Positions 32,766 through 41,350 of a stretch of DNA of 41,393 nucleotides are shown piece by piece (the first letter of the stretch is position 1; every line of letters starts with the position of its first letter). The notes under the pieces were generated by a model. The model ran no database searches. It was given only the letters and a program-made list of their open reading frames with translations, and was not told the origin of the DNA. The position numbers and the translations under genes are program-made. The DNA lies in NCBI GenBank assembly GCA_002423425.1, contig DIWC01000011.1:1-41393 (forward strand), in the 5' to 3' direction. The stretch is from Peptococcaceae bacterium UBA6116. Its GTDB lineage: Bacteria; Bacillota; Desulfitobacteriia; Desulfitobacteriales; Syntrophobotulaceae.

Positions 32766-33656
32766 TCACGTTAGTATTTTAGTCAGGTCTCGAAATGCCT
32801 CTAAGTCATGACTTTGTCCTTGTCCAAGCTTCTTATCCTGACCCAGTTCTAAAGCAAGTCTCCCTAACCCTTTATATGTATCTAAAAACTCATTGGGAAT
32901 CTCTCTAAGCTGTTTAGCAACAACCTCAACATCCCCTCTGGCAATAGGTCCGGTAAGTGCTCCGGTTAAACCTTCCTCGGTAATATTCCTGTAAGAACCG
33001 GCAATAAGAGGAAGTAAAGACTCTAACGCATCCTCTTGTTTTATCCCCGCCAGCTTTAATAGCTTAACAGCTAAGTAGACTAGAGAAACCAAATAATTTG
33101 AGGCTACTACTGCCCCGGCATGATAAAGAACTTTTTTTAAAGGATCTATCTTATGGGGAATCCCGCCTAAAACCCCAACGAGAATTTCCCCTAATTTTTC
33201 ACTTTCATCGTTATTACCTTCTATCCCAAAGTGAGTTCCGTTTATTAAATCTAATGCACTTTCTATGGTCGCGAAGGCTTGAAGGGGATGAACAGAAAGA
33301 TATCCAACTTCCAGAGTACTGTCCTGACACATCACCAGTGACTGTACAGAACCAGAACAGTGAATCCAGATCTGGCCGGCTTTTCTTTCTTTACATTTCA
33401 CTAATTGCTCAGCGACTTTTTCGATAGCACTATCTTGGGTAGTAATAAATATCAGATCAGCCTGGCTGGATATTTGTTCAAGTCCAAGATGTTCTTTCCA
33501 TAAGTAATGGCAAAACCGTTGGTACGAAGTTTGACTTCGCGTATTGACGCCAATACATTCTAAACCGGCTTTTTCAAGGAGAATTGCCAGTGATGTGCCG
33601 ACCACCCCAGCGCCTATAATTGCAAATTTAAAATGAAGGTTCAACGAAAAATACAC
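32766..33656 (-). CDS. Rossmann-fold DUF2520 oxidoreductase, candidate ketopantoate reductase
   Basis: A 296-residue protein with an N-terminal NAD(P)-binding domain (FAIIGAGVVGTSLAILLEKA, then FITTQDSAIEKVAEQL) and a C-terminal helical DUF2520 domain (about 160-285, YHAGAVVASNYLVSLVYLA). The two-domain layout resembles 6-phosphogluconate dehydrogenase and ketopantoate reductase relatives. It leads panC-panD, and panB and panE are not in the window, so ketopantoate to pantoate reduction is a reasonable role (inference). The GTG at 33656 lies inside a terminator-like stem; a TTG at 33644 (MNLHFKFAIIG) is an alternative start with a G-run about 12 bases ahead. Confidence 0.8.
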   Translation of the reverse strand: MYFSLNLHFKFAIIGAGVVGTSLAILLEKAGLECIGVNTRSQTSYQRFCHYLWKEHLGLEQISSQADLIFITTQDSAIEKVAEQLVKCKERKAGQIWIHCSGSVQSLVMCQDSTLEVGYLSVHPLQAFATIESALDLINGTHFGIEGNNDESEKLGEILVGVLGGIPHKIDPLKKVLYHAGAVVASNYLVSLVYLAVKLLKLAGIKQEDALESLLPLIAGSYRNITEEGLTGALTGPIARGDVEVVAKQLREIPNEFLDTYKGLGRLALELGQDKKLGQGQSHDLEAFRDLTKILT

Positions 33657-33745
33657 CCCCCCCGGTGGTGCAGGTGTATTGTCTAAGCAAACAATAATTA
33701 CTCTGCCTTCACCGTCCCAGTATTATAATCCAAGCGGTTTATGCA
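33650..33745 (-). promoter_or_regulatory. Candidate attenuator leader of the pan/nad operon
   Basis: On the minus strand, after a predicted start near 33745, the leader can form GGTG-AA-G-GCAG closing with CTGC-A-CCACC, bulged adenines included, around an inner hairpin ATTGT/ACAAT. Next comes AATACACC (33680-33673) pairing with GGTGTATT (33657-33650), a 15-base loop and TTT, the shape of an intrinsic terminator. The terminator 5' arm shares bases with the inner hairpin. This agrees with a ligand-controlled leader; the stem with bulged adenines recalls the reported Pan motif RNA, but I cannot confirm the match. Confidence 0.45.
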
Positions 33746-33751
33746 TGATAC

Positions 33752-33780
33752 ATTAAAGAAATAAAAAGTTTTCCTAGCAA
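33752..33780 (-). promoter_or_regulatory. Candidate promoter of the pan/nad operon
   Basis: Minus strand TTGCTA (33775-33780), 17-base spacer, TTTAAT (33752-33757). The -10 has one mismatch and the -35 two. It lies in the 195-base gap after folK, ahead of the DUF2520 gene, leaving a leader of about 90 bases. Confidence 0.5.
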
Positions 33781-33851
33781 GATTCTACAGTACAATTCCT
33801 TAAGGATATTGCCCATATTGTTGTTGCTAATTATAAAGCATATTTTCCTTT

Positions 33852-34322
33852 TTAGAAAGATATTTTTTTTACTTTTCCTTCGCCTTTTACATTTTTGGCA
33901 ATTTTTCCCGATGGTAAAAGAAAGCCGGGTACAATCTCTCTAAGCGGGGCAAGAACAAATTCCCGCTGTTCCATATAGGGATGAGGTATGGTCAGCTCTT
34001 CCGATTGAATCTCGAAGTCCTGATAAGAAAGAATGTCGAGATCAATAACTCTCGGTCCCCAATGTATTTCCTTTTTTCTGCCAAGTTTATCTTCTATTTC
34101 CTTGCATTCTCGCAGTAACTCCCAAGGTGTAAGCTTGGTATCAAGCTCCAGAACCAAATTCAAGAAAGGTTTTTGTTCTACCCCCCCCCAAGGCTCTGTT
34201 TCATAGATACTGGATATTTTTACAACCGTAACACCGGAGGTTTTTTGTAAAAGGGCAATAGCCTGATCAAGATTGAACTTCCTGTCTCCTTGGTTACTAC
34301 CAAGACTCAAAAAAGTAGTCAT
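33852..34322 (-). CDS. folK: 2-amino-4-hydroxy-6-hydroxymethyldihydropteridine pyrophosphokinase
   Basis: Transfers pyrophosphate from ATP to 6-hydroxymethyl-dihydropterin in folate synthesis. It is 156 residues. TFLSLGSNQGDRKFNLDQAI, YETEPWGG and the signature WGPRVIDLDIL followed by LTIPHPYMEQREFVLAPL are all present. The start is 2 bases after the folB stop. Confidence 0.96.
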   Translation of the reverse strand: MTTFLSLGSNQGDRKFNLDQAIALLQKTSGVTVVKISSIYETEPWGGVEQKPFLNLVLELDTKLTPWELLRECKEIEDKLGRKKEIHWGPRVIDLDILSYQDFEIQSEELTIPHPYMEQREFVLAPLREIVPGFLLPSGKIAKNVKGEGKVKKISF

Positions 34323-34324
34323 AA

Positions 34325-34687
34325 CTATTTCTCTCTCATGACTTCAATCGAGATATCTGCAAATAGCCCTGGAACGGGTGCTTGAGGTTTATGGACCTCT
34401 GCCCTGACTTTAGAACATTCGAATTCTTCATACAGACGGGAAACGATTCTATCAGCGAGGGATTCGAGCAATTGAAAGCACTCTTTTTCCACACATTCTT
34501 TAACCACCTGATAAATATCAGCATAGTTAATGGTATCAGCCAGGTTATCGGTCCTTTTAACTTGTTTTAACGGATAGAGGTCTACATCGACCACAAACCT
34601 CTGCCCGAGAACTTTTTCTTCTTCCAATACCCCATGATAGGCATAAAACTCCATCCCGCGAAGATGAATAATATTACTAACTTTCAT
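34325..34687 (-). CDS. folB: Dihydroneopterin aldolase
   Basis: Cleaves dihydroneopterin to 6-hydroxymethyl-dihydropterin and glycolaldehyde. It is 120 residues of the T-fold. IHLRGMEFYAYHGVLEEEK at the start and VHKPQAPVPGLFADISIEV at the end match the family. GGAGA in ATGGAGAAA serves the ATG at 34687 (MKVSNIIHL) best; the frame can open four codons earlier at 34699. It overlaps the end of folP by 11 bases, or more with the earlier start. Confidence 0.95.
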   Translation of the reverse strand: MKVSNIIHLRGMEFYAYHGVLEEEKVLGQRFVVDVDLYPLKQVKRTDNLADTINYADIYQVVKECVEKECFQLLESLADRIVSRLYEEFECSKVRAEVHKPQAPVPGLFADISIEVMREK

Positions 34688-35546
34688 CATTTTCTCCATA
34701 TTTACAACGCAAAACCTGATCTGTCATCAGAGCCGCCTTTTTATTTTGCCAAACATCGTGTACCCTGAGAATATCCACTCCGGCAGCAATTCCTAAGGTT
34801 CCAAGGGCTATCGTAGGTTCCAGACGTTCTTCCACAGGTAGGCTTAGCGTATTTCCTATGACTGATTTGCGTGATACTCCGAGGAGAAGTGGAAACCCCA
34901 GAGATTTTAATTCCCCTAGTCTGTTAATTACCTCTATGTTTTGTTTCGTGGTCTTACCAAAGCCAATACCTGGATCAAGTACGATTTGATCTTCCTTAAC
35001 CCCGCAGGTAAGAGCAAACGCAATACTTTTCTTAAAAAATTGAATAATCTCTCCCACCAGATCCTGATAGTTGGTATTATCACGGTTGTGCATCACAACT
35101 ATAGGAGCTCCATAACTTCCAACCACTTTGGCCATCGATAAGTCCTTCTGCAGTCCCCAAATATCATTAATGATGTGAACTCCGATCCGTAATGCTTTCT
35201 CAGCAACAATTGACTTTTGAGTATCTATCGAGATAGGAATCCGAACGTTCTTAAGCAATTCTTTAAGAACCGGTTCGAGTCTTGCCCACTCCTCTTCCGC
35301 ACAAATTTCCCTATGCCCGGGACGAGTGGACTCAGCACCAATATCAAGGATATCCGCACCTTCGCTAATCAATTGTCCAGCATGCTCAAGAGCTGTCTGC
35401 GGACTAAAAAATTTCCCGCCGTCGGAAAATGAATCCGGTGTGACATTAACGATGCCCATAATCAAGGTTCTTTTCCCGAGTTCAAGTCCGACACCCCGGC
35501 AGTTAAGGCTTCTTATAGATCCACTTGTATTCTGCTCTTTAATCAT
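34677..35546 (-). CDS. folP: Dihydropteroate synthase
   Basis: Joins 6-hydroxymethyl-dihydropterin pyrophosphate with p-aminobenzoate. It is 289 residues, a TIM barrel. The N-terminal signature is IMGIVNVTPDSFSDGGKF; DIGAESTRPG, ISIDTQ, IINDIWG and LDPGIGFGKT follow. The sulfonamide target of the folate pathway. GGAAGG lies 7 bases before the ATG. It heads the folP-folB-folK group, downstream of fhs and a repeat-bearing gap. Confidence 0.96.
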   Translation of the reverse strand: MIKEQNTSGSIRSLNCRGVGLELGKRTLIMGIVNVTPDSFSDGGKFFSPQTALEHAGQLISEGADILDIGAESTRPGHREICAEEEWARLEPVLKELLKNVRIPISIDTQKSIVAEKALRIGVHIINDIWGLQKDLSMAKVVGSYGAPIVVMHNRDNTNYQDLVGEIIQFFKKSIAFALTCGVKEDQIVLDPGIGFGKTTKQNIEVINRLGELKSLGFPLLLGVSRKSVIGNTLSLPVEERLEPTIALGTLGIAAGVDILRVHDVWQNKKAALMTDQVLRCKYGENDES

Positions 35547-35605
35547 TTAATACCTTCCGCTTTCACAAAAGTCTTTATCAGGTGCTTCTTCTTTCTCCGC
35601 CGCGA

Positions 35606-35660
35606 GCTCATGGATGAGCAAGAGCGGTCGAACAGGTCTGGCGCGGGGTGAGCGGACAAT
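35606..35660. repeat. Family B CATGGATG hairpin and tail (copy 3)
   Basis: GCTCATGGATGAGC (35606-35619) has the same CATGGATG core as the copies near 4080-4140 and 14609-14657 with a different, still complementary, arm. The tail 35630-35660 matches 4220-4250. It occupies the 133-base gap between fhs and folP and may be transcribed with the operon. Confidence 0.65.
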
Positions 35661-35679
35661 GGTTCTTGCCGCCTTTAAA

Positions 35680-37359
35680 TTAGAATAACCCTGTAATTTT
35701 TCCTTCAGCATTAATATCCATATTAACTGCCGCCGGACGTTTAGGTAACCCCGGCATGGTCATGACAGCACCGGTAATAGCCACCAGAAAACCGGCTCCC
35801 GCCGATAAGCGAAGTTCGCGGACTGTAATTGAAAACCCAGTTGGACGTCCAAGTTTAGAAGGATCATCGGAAAGAGAATACTGAGTCTTGGCCATACATA
35901 CAGGCAACTGACCATAGCCCAATTCTTCATATTTTCTAAGCGAAGCTTCAGCCTCTTTGGTAAAGGATACGCCGCCGGCACCATAAACCTCCCGGCAAAT
36001 CTTTTCAATCTTGACAGCAATAGGGTCTGTCAGCTCATAAAGAACTTTAAATTTCGATTCCTGTTTTTCCAATGTCTTAAGTACAACCTGAGCCAGCTCT
36101 AATCCACCGTCTCCACCTTTTGTAAAGACTTCGGATAAAGAAACCTCAACTCCTAGCCGGTTGCATCTTTCGCGTACAAAGTTAAGTTCGGCCTGGGTAT
36201 CCGTCGGAAAACGGTTGATTGCAACTACAACTGGCACACCAAATTTATTTACGTTTTCTATGTGTTTTTCCAAGTTCGCTATTCCCTTAGACAAGGCTTC
36301 AATGTTTTCAGTATTTAAGCTCTCCTTGTTTACGCCGCCATTGGACTTAAGCGCTCTAACCGTTGCCACGATAACGGTCAGGTCTGGTTCAAGTTCAGCA
36401 TAACGGCACTTGAGATTAAAGAATTTCTCAGCGCCTAAGTCCGCTCCAAATCCAGCCTCGGTAATAAGATAGTCGGTAAGTTTTAAACCTAATTTTGTTG
36501 CTATAACACTATTACATCCGTGAGCGATGTTCGCAAACGGACCTCCATGAATAAAAACAGGAGTATTTTCCAAAGTCTGAACAAGATTCGGCTTGATCGC
36601 GTCCTTCATGAGAAGAGCCATTGCTCCCTGGGCCTCAAGATCCCGGGCAGTCACAGGTTTCCCCTCATAGGTATAAGCTACTACTATTCTTGCAAACCTT
36701 TCTTTCAAATCCATAAGATCTTCAGCCAAGCAGAGGATGGCCATAACTTCGGAGGCAACAGTGATGTCAAAACCATTTTGCCTGGGAACACCGTCCGCCT
36801 TACCGCCAAGGCCAATAATAATATTGCGTAATGATCGGTCGTTCATATCCATAACCCGACGGAAGACAACCTGTCTGGAATCAATATGTAGGGGATTGCC
36901 CTGTTGAATAGAATTATCGATCATAGCTGCCAGCAAGTTATGGGCTGAAGTAATTGCATGGAAATCACCCGTAAAATGCAAGTTGATATCTTCCATGGGA
37001 ACAGCCTGAGCATATCCTCCTCCGGCAGCTCCTCCTTTAATGCCGAAACAGGGGCCAAGCGATGGTTCACGTAAAGCAATCATTGCTTTTTTACCTAGTT
37101 TTACCATAGCTTGTCCTAGGCCAACTGTAGTCGTAGTTTTCCCTTCTCCTGCCGGGGTTGGATTAATGGCTGTTACTAAAATAAGCTTGCCATTCGGGTT
37201 TCCCTTGACTCTTTGCCATACGTCCAAGTTCACCTTGGCTTTGTATTTTCCGTAATATTCGAGGTCATTCTCCTTAAGCCCAAGTATGGAAGCAATTTCC
37301 CCAATAGGTTTCATTGTCGCCTCTTGAGCGATTTGAATATCCGTTTTCAACTTTATCAA
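35680..37359 (-). CDS. fhs: Formate--tetrahydrofolate ligase
   Basis: ATP-dependent formation of 10-formyl-tetrahydrofolate, a step of the Wood-Ljungdahl methyl branch in acetogens and relatives and of general one-carbon metabolism otherwise. It is 559 residues, full length. The P-loop PTPAGEGKTTTTVGLGQA lies near 68-85, with EPSLGPCFGIKGGAAGGGY after it and VFIHGGPFANIAHGCNS and ITEAGFGADLGAEKF later. The start is TTG at 37359, with AAGGAGAG adjoining it; a TTG three codons on is also possible. Folate genes downstream supply its cofactor. Confidence 0.97.
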   Translation of the reverse strand: MIKLKTDIQIAQEATMKPIGEIASILGLKENDLEYYGKYKAKVNLDVWQRVKGNPNGKLILVTAINPTPAGEGKTTTTVGLGQAMVKLGKKAMIALREPSLGPCFGIKGGAAGGGYAQAVPMEDINLHFTGDFHAITSAHNLLAAMIDNSIQQGNPLHIDSRQVVFRRVMDMNDRSLRNIIIGLGGKADGVPRQNGFDITVASEVMAILCLAEDLMDLKERFARIVVAYTYEGKPVTARDLEAQGAMALLMKDAIKPNLVQTLENTPVFIHGGPFANIAHGCNSVIATKLGLKLTDYLITEAGFGADLGAEKFFNLKCRYAELEPDLTVIVATVRALKSNGGVNKESLNTENIEALSKGIANLEKHIENVNKFGVPVVVAINRFPTDTQAELNFVRERCNRLGVEVSLSEVFTKGGDGGLELAQVVLKTLEKQESKFKVLYELTDPIAVKIEKICREVYGAGGVSFTKEAEASLRKYEELGYGQLPVCMAKTQYSLSDDPSKLGRPTGFSITVRELRLSAGAGFLVAITGAVMTMPGLPKRPAAVNMDINAEGKITGLF

Positions 37360-37402
37360 CTCTCCTTATAACCTTTACAAAAAAATGCATTTATTTTATT
37401 GC

Positions 37403-38110
37403 TTATTGCTGTGTTTTTTTGGCATAGTCAAAGGTGTATCCGCCTTTATAAGAAGGTATCGTAACTATTTCTCTTAGTATATCAACCTGCATTCCGGCTT
37501 GTTTAAGCGGTATTGCTTCTAATTTTGTCAGAAAATCAACCAACGTATCCTGTTCACCTATAGCCAGTATTTCATAAGCCGTTCCGCCAACTTTACTTAT
37601 CGGTACAGAATTCACTAAAATAGTCGAATTCCCGCTCATAACAATTGAAGTAGACGTAACAATTCTTTGACCATTGATACTAACAGCCTCAGCTCCGGAG
37701 AACCGAAGTGTATTGATAATCCTCCTTAAATCATCCGTGTTTAAGGGCAAGAGCACATGAATGTTCTGGCCGTTATCCTTAATTACCATTCTTATCCCCG
37801 GTCCTTGAACCGAAATTGTCCCGTCTGAAATCTTAAGTTGATCCAACTTAGCAATTAGAAATGGATTATTAATTCCCTTATCTTGATATTTGTTGATCTC
37901 ATTGTTAATTCTAATTTGTTCTTCACGTAGTTGCTTGTTCTCATTCTGGAGGGTGACCAGTACTGATTTCGTTTGAGCAAGTCTTTCCTTTTGAATGTTC
38001 TCGGCTGTATCTACCTCCCTTTGAGTTTGAAATTGAAGGGAAATAAGAAACCCGATAGCTATTGCTGCAATAGTTGCTACTGTAACAACATGCTTATTTA
38101 ACCTTTTCAT
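37403..38110 (-). CDS. DUF881 protein (YlxW/YlxX-like), second copy
   Basis: A 235-residue protein with one N-terminal membrane helix (about 8-25), a coiled coil (about 35-75, ERLAQTKSVLVTLQNENKQL) and an extracellular DUF881 domain (about 85-230, ISVQGPGIRMVIKDN, RRIINTLRFSGAEAVSINGQ). DUF881 pairs are common near division or cell-wall genes in Firmicutes, but the function is unknown. AGGAGG precedes the ATG. It lies 3 bases after its paralogue, indicating tandem duplication. Confidence 0.85.
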   Translation of the reverse strand: MKRLNKHVVTVATIAAIAIGFLISLQFQTQREVDTAENIQKERLAQTKSVLVTLQNENKQLREEQIRINNEINKYQDKGINNPFLIAKLDQLKISDGTISVQGPGIRMVIKDNGQNIHVLLPLNTDDLRRIINTLRFSGAEAVSINGQRIVTSTSIVMSGNSTILVNSVPISKVGGTAYEILAIGEQDTLVDFLTKLEAIPLKQAGMQVDILREIVTIPSYKGGYTFDYAKKTQQ

Positions 38111-38112
38111 TC

Positions 38113-38820
38113 TTACCCCTCCTTGAGCGGCTGAGTATACTTATAGGTGAACTTTTTAGCAGCCGGAACTGTAAGAGGTTCTTGTGGTACTTCAAGATTG
38201 CGCGTTATCCCATACCGCTCTTGGTATTCTCCTAATTTATCCCAAAAATAGAACTGAAGAGCCGACTTAAGGTTATCTTGGTTGCCGATGGCAACGATAT
38301 TGTATGGCGGCATTTGTCTGGTCCCATTAATCTGAATATATGCTCCGCTACAGAAAATTTCCGTATGGGAAGTAACTCGTTGATTATTTATGGCAATAGC
38401 TTCCGCTCCCCCATTCCATAAAATATTAACCAAAGTTCTGAGGTATTCTTCATGGATAACATAATTCCCGTATTCAGCACTCCGGTCTTGTTTGGAATCA
38501 TCAAGGGTTATCCTAATTCCAGGACCGGAAAGGGCAACTAAACCAGATTTTATGCTTACATCTTCCAGTTGCTGAGAGGCAAGTACTGCCGCGCTAACTC
38601 CGGCCTGTAATTTGGTTAGTTCTTTGTAAAGGTTATTATTCTCTGTTACTAATTGTTCGTTTTCCATTTCTAACTGTAGCAGGCCGGGAAGGTTAGCCTC
38701 TTGACGCAGTGAATCTTTATTATTTTGATCATAAGTTTTAATGATAACAACAGAAAAAAAACCAATCACCAACATACCTAAGGTAATAAGGCTTATAGCA
38801 AGATTCTTTTTGGCCTGCAT
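38113..38820 (-). CDS. DUF881 protein (YlxW/YlxX-like), first copy
   Basis: The upstream member of the pair, about 235 residues, with the same layout: N-terminal helix (about 9-27, ISLITLGMLVIGFFSVVII), coiled coil (about 45-70) and DUF881 domain (VALSGPGIRITLDDSKQ, LVNILWNGGAEAIAINNQRV). I chose the ATG at 38820 (MQAKKN) because AGGGG lies 8 bases ahead; a GTG at 38829 is too close to it. It follows the ndk terminator, so the DUF881 pair and fhs may form a separate transcript. Confidence 0.85.
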   Translation of the reverse strand: MQAKKNLAISLITLGMLVIGFFSVVIIKTYDQNNKDSLRQEANLPGLLQLEMENEQLVTENNNLYKELTKLQAGVSAAVLASQQLEDVSIKSGLVALSGPGIRITLDDSKQDRSAEYGNYVIHEEYLRTLVNILWNGGAEAIAINNQRVTSHTEIFCSGAYIQINGTRQMPPYNIVAIGNQDNLKSALQFYFWDKLGEYQERYGITRNLEVPQEPLTVPAAKKFTYKYTQPLKEG

Positions 38821-38842
38821 CTTTTTCACCCCTACTGATTTT

Positions 38843-38872
38843 AAAAGGACACCCGGTTACAGGTGTCCTTTT
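38843..38872 (-). terminator. Terminator after ndk
   Basis: AAAAGGACACC (38843-38853) is perfectly complementary to GGTGTCCTTTT (38862-38872), loop of 8 bases, with a T-run at the 3' end on either strand. It starts 2 bases after the ndk stop codon and lies 22 bases before the DUF881 start, so it should separate ftsH-ndk from the following genes, at least in part. Confidence 0.85.
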
Positions 38873-38874
38873 AA

Positions 38875-39324
38875 TTATTGGCTCAACCATTCTTCCCCGG
38901 TCTTCAGATAAGATAGGATCTCATCCTCACGAAAGTACAATTTTATTTCCCTTTGGGCACTTTCGACCGAATCCGATCCATGGATCACATTTCTACTAAT
39001 ATCCATAGCATAACTTCCTCTTATTGAACCCGGGGCTGCCTTGGCTGGATTTGTGGCACCCATCATTTCTCTGGCGAGTGTGATAACATTCTTTCCTTCC
39101 CAAACCATAGCAACAACAGGAGAACTTATGATATATTTTACAGTCGGTTCAAAAAACGGTTTCCCTTTGTGTTCTTTATAGTGCTCTTCAGCAAGTTCTC
39201 TTTCGATCTTCAATAGCTTGAGCCCCACAAGTTTAAAACCTTTTTTTTCAAAATCAGCAATAATCTCGCCAATTAATCCTCTTTGAACCGCATCCGGTTT
39301 TAACATTAGAAACGTTTTTTCCAA
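38875..39324 (-). CDS. ndk: Nucleoside diphosphate kinase
   Basis: Exchanges the gamma-phosphate between nucleoside tri- and diphosphates. It is 149 residues. TFLMLKPDAVQRGLIGEI starts the domain and the phosphorylated His115 lies in RNVIHGSDSVESA. The start is TTG at 39324, directly after the ftsH TAG stop, with GGGGATG as its likely ribosome site inside the ftsH end. Translational coupling with ftsH is likely. Confidence 0.96.
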   Translation of the reverse strand: MEKTFLMLKPDAVQRGLIGEIIADFEKKGFKLVGLKLLKIERELAEEHYKEHKGKPFFEPTVKYIISSPVVAMVWEGKNVITLAREMMGATNPAKAAPGSIRGSYAMDISRNVIHGSDSVESAQREIKLYFREDEILSYLKTGEEWLSQ

Positions 39325-41286
39325 CTATTGTTCATCCCCTATAGGATTTTTTTCGTGGGAAGCGCTTTCATTAAGTTTAACCCCGATAAACTTTTCTGCC
39401 GATTTTTCATTTTTCTCATCTGAAGCTGTACTCAAAGCGTCACTCTTTTTTTGGTTTCTCAGCTCAATAAGATCCTGCTTCCTAGTGTCATCAAAACGAG
39501 AAATTATTTCCAAAAATCCTTCGGCATCAATAGTCTCATTCTCCATTAGTGACTTGGCAATAGCATGCAGGATATCCATCTTTTCAATAATAATGTCCTG
39601 AGCTTTTTGGTAGGACTCATCAATGATTCTCCGGACTTCGTTATCAATCGCCTGGGCAACAGATTCACTATAATTGCGATCCTTTGCTATATCCCTTCCG
39701 AGAAAAACTTGTTCTTCTTTATGGCCAAACGTAACAGGACCAAGTTCCTCTGACATCCCTAATTCAGTGATCATTTTCCTTACAATGCCGGTTGAACGTT
39801 CCAAGTCATTTGATGCTCCGGTGCTAATTTCATGAAGAACCAGAGCCTCCGCTACCCTACCGCCTAACAGCATGGTTACTTGGTCAAGCAATTGGGATTT
39901 TGTCGCATAGTTCCGGTCTTCTTTGGGTAAAAGTAAAGTATATCCCCCGGCTCTCCCCCTTGGAATAATGGAAACCTTGTGCAATGGATCCGTGTGGGGC
40001 AAATATTCTCCTAAAAGAGCATGTCCGGCTTCATGATAGGACACTAGCTTCTTTTCAAATTCACTAATTACCCGGCTTTTCTTTTCCGGACCGGCAATGA
40101 CCCTTTCCACAGAGTCTTCAAGTGCTTTCATATCGACCTTTTTAGCATTGCGACGCGCCGACAATAAAGCAGCCTCATTTACGAGGTTAGCTAGATCGGC
40201 TCCTGTAAAACCTGGCGTTCTGCGGGCCAAAACTTCAAGATTTACATCTCCGGCTAAAGGTTTGCCTTTGATATGAACCTTAAGAATTTCTTCCCTGCCC
40301 TTGACATCCGGAACCATAACCACAACCTGCCGGTCAAAACGTCCTGGGCGAAGCAAGGCAGGGTCGAGAATATCCGGCCGGTTCGTTGCAGCGATAATGA
40401 TAATGCCTTCAGTTCCATTGAAGCCATCCATTTCCACTAATAGCTGATTCAGGGTCTGCTCACGTTCGTCGTGCCCTCCTCCGAGCCCGGCACCACGATG
40501 ACGGCCAACAGCATCAATCTCATCGATAAAGACAATACAGGGGGAATTCTTTTTGGCTTGTTCAAAAAGATCCCTCACTCTCGAAGCTCCAACCCCGACA
40601 AACATTTCTACGAAATCCGATCCACTGATGCTAAAGAACGGAACTCCGGCCTCTCCTGAAACTGCTTTAGCAAGCAATGTCTTACCTGTTCCCGGAGGCC
40701 CAAAAAGCAGAACACCTTTTGGAATCTTCGCTCCGATTTCATTAAATTTACGGGGAGTTTTAAGAAACTCCACGATCTCCTCTAGTTCTTCTTTTACCTC
40801 ATCCGCCCCCGCTACATCTTTAAAAGTAAACTTTTTATCATCTGTTACCAGGCGGGCTTTGCTTTTGCCAAACTGCATAACCTTATTGCCGCCGCCTTGG
40901 GTTTGCTGCATCATATAAAAGAACAAACCGAAGATGAAAAGAAGCATTAGCAAATTAGGCAGAATAGATAACCACCACGGCATTGTTTCAGGCTGACCAA
41001 AACTAAGATTGATATTCTGTTTTCCTAAGTCATCCAGCAGCGTTTGATCGCCATTAGGCCCAGTCACTTCGTAAATCTTTTCATTTTTCATTTTGACAGT
41101 ATAAACATTAACAGTATTATTTACCACCACCGAAACCTGGCTTACTTCGCTTGCGGCGATAGCCTGCTTAAATCCATTGTAGTCAAGACTTGTGTCTGGT
41201 TTGACAGAAGGATTCGCAACTTTAATAAGCATGACTGCCAGTAAAATAATGAGTAGGTAAATGGCGACATTTCTAAATATTTTCAA
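39325..41286 (-). CDS. ftsH: ATP-dependent zinc metalloprotease FtsH
   Basis: Membrane-anchored AAA+ protease that degrades misfolded membrane and regulatory proteins. It is about 653 residues from TTG at 41286. A membrane helix (about 7-24), an extracytoplasmic segment, a second helix (about 107-126), the AAA domain with Walker A GPPGTGKT (196-203), Walker B CIVFIDEIDA and the zinc site HEAGH (418-422) appear in order. The longer frame to 41352 is excluded, as its ATG overlaps the -10 box of the promoter. An ATG at 41325 with AAGG ahead remains possible; the TTG gives the family's usual F-R-N-x3-Y-L-L-I start. Confidence 0.96.
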   Translation of the reverse strand: MKIFRNVAIYLLIILLAVMLIKVANPSVKPDTSLDYNGFKQAIAASEVSQVSVVVNNTVNVYTVKMKNEKIYEVTGPNGDQTLLDDLGKQNINLSFGQPETMPWWLSILPNLLMLLFIFGLFFYMMQQTQGGGNKVMQFGKSKARLVTDDKKFTFKDVAGADEVKEELEEIVEFLKTPRKFNEIGAKIPKGVLLFGPPGTGKTLLAKAVSGEAGVPFFSISGSDFVEMFVGVGASRVRDLFEQAKKNSPCIVFIDEIDAVGRHRGAGLGGGHDEREQTLNQLLVEMDGFNGTEGIIIIAATNRPDILDPALLRPGRFDRQVVVMVPDVKGREEILKVHIKGKPLAGDVNLEVLARRTPGFTGADLANLVNEAALLSARRNAKKVDMKALEDSVERVIAGPEKKSRVISEFEKKLVSYHEAGHALLGEYLPHTDPLHKVSIIPRGRAGGYTLLLPKEDRNYATKSQLLDQVTMLLGGRVAEALVLHEISTGASNDLERSTGIVRKMITELGMSEELGPVTFGHKEEQVFLGRDIAKDRNYSESVAQAIDNEVRRIIDESYQKAQDIIIEKMDILHAIAKSLMENETIDAEGFLEIISRFDDTRKQDLIELRNQKKSDALSTASDEKNEKSAEKFIGVKLNESASHEKNPIGDEQ

Positions 41287-41350
41287 TCCGCAGATCTCTC
41301 CTCTCTTACGGAAAAAATATATCATATTAACCTTAAAAATAACATAGAAC

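Noticed and set aside
33726..33731. A second TATAAT-like box inside the pan leader
   Set aside because: Only CATGC/TATCAT sequences lie at the -35 distance; the TTGCTA-17-TTTAAT pair upstream is a better promoter, though a start here is not excluded.
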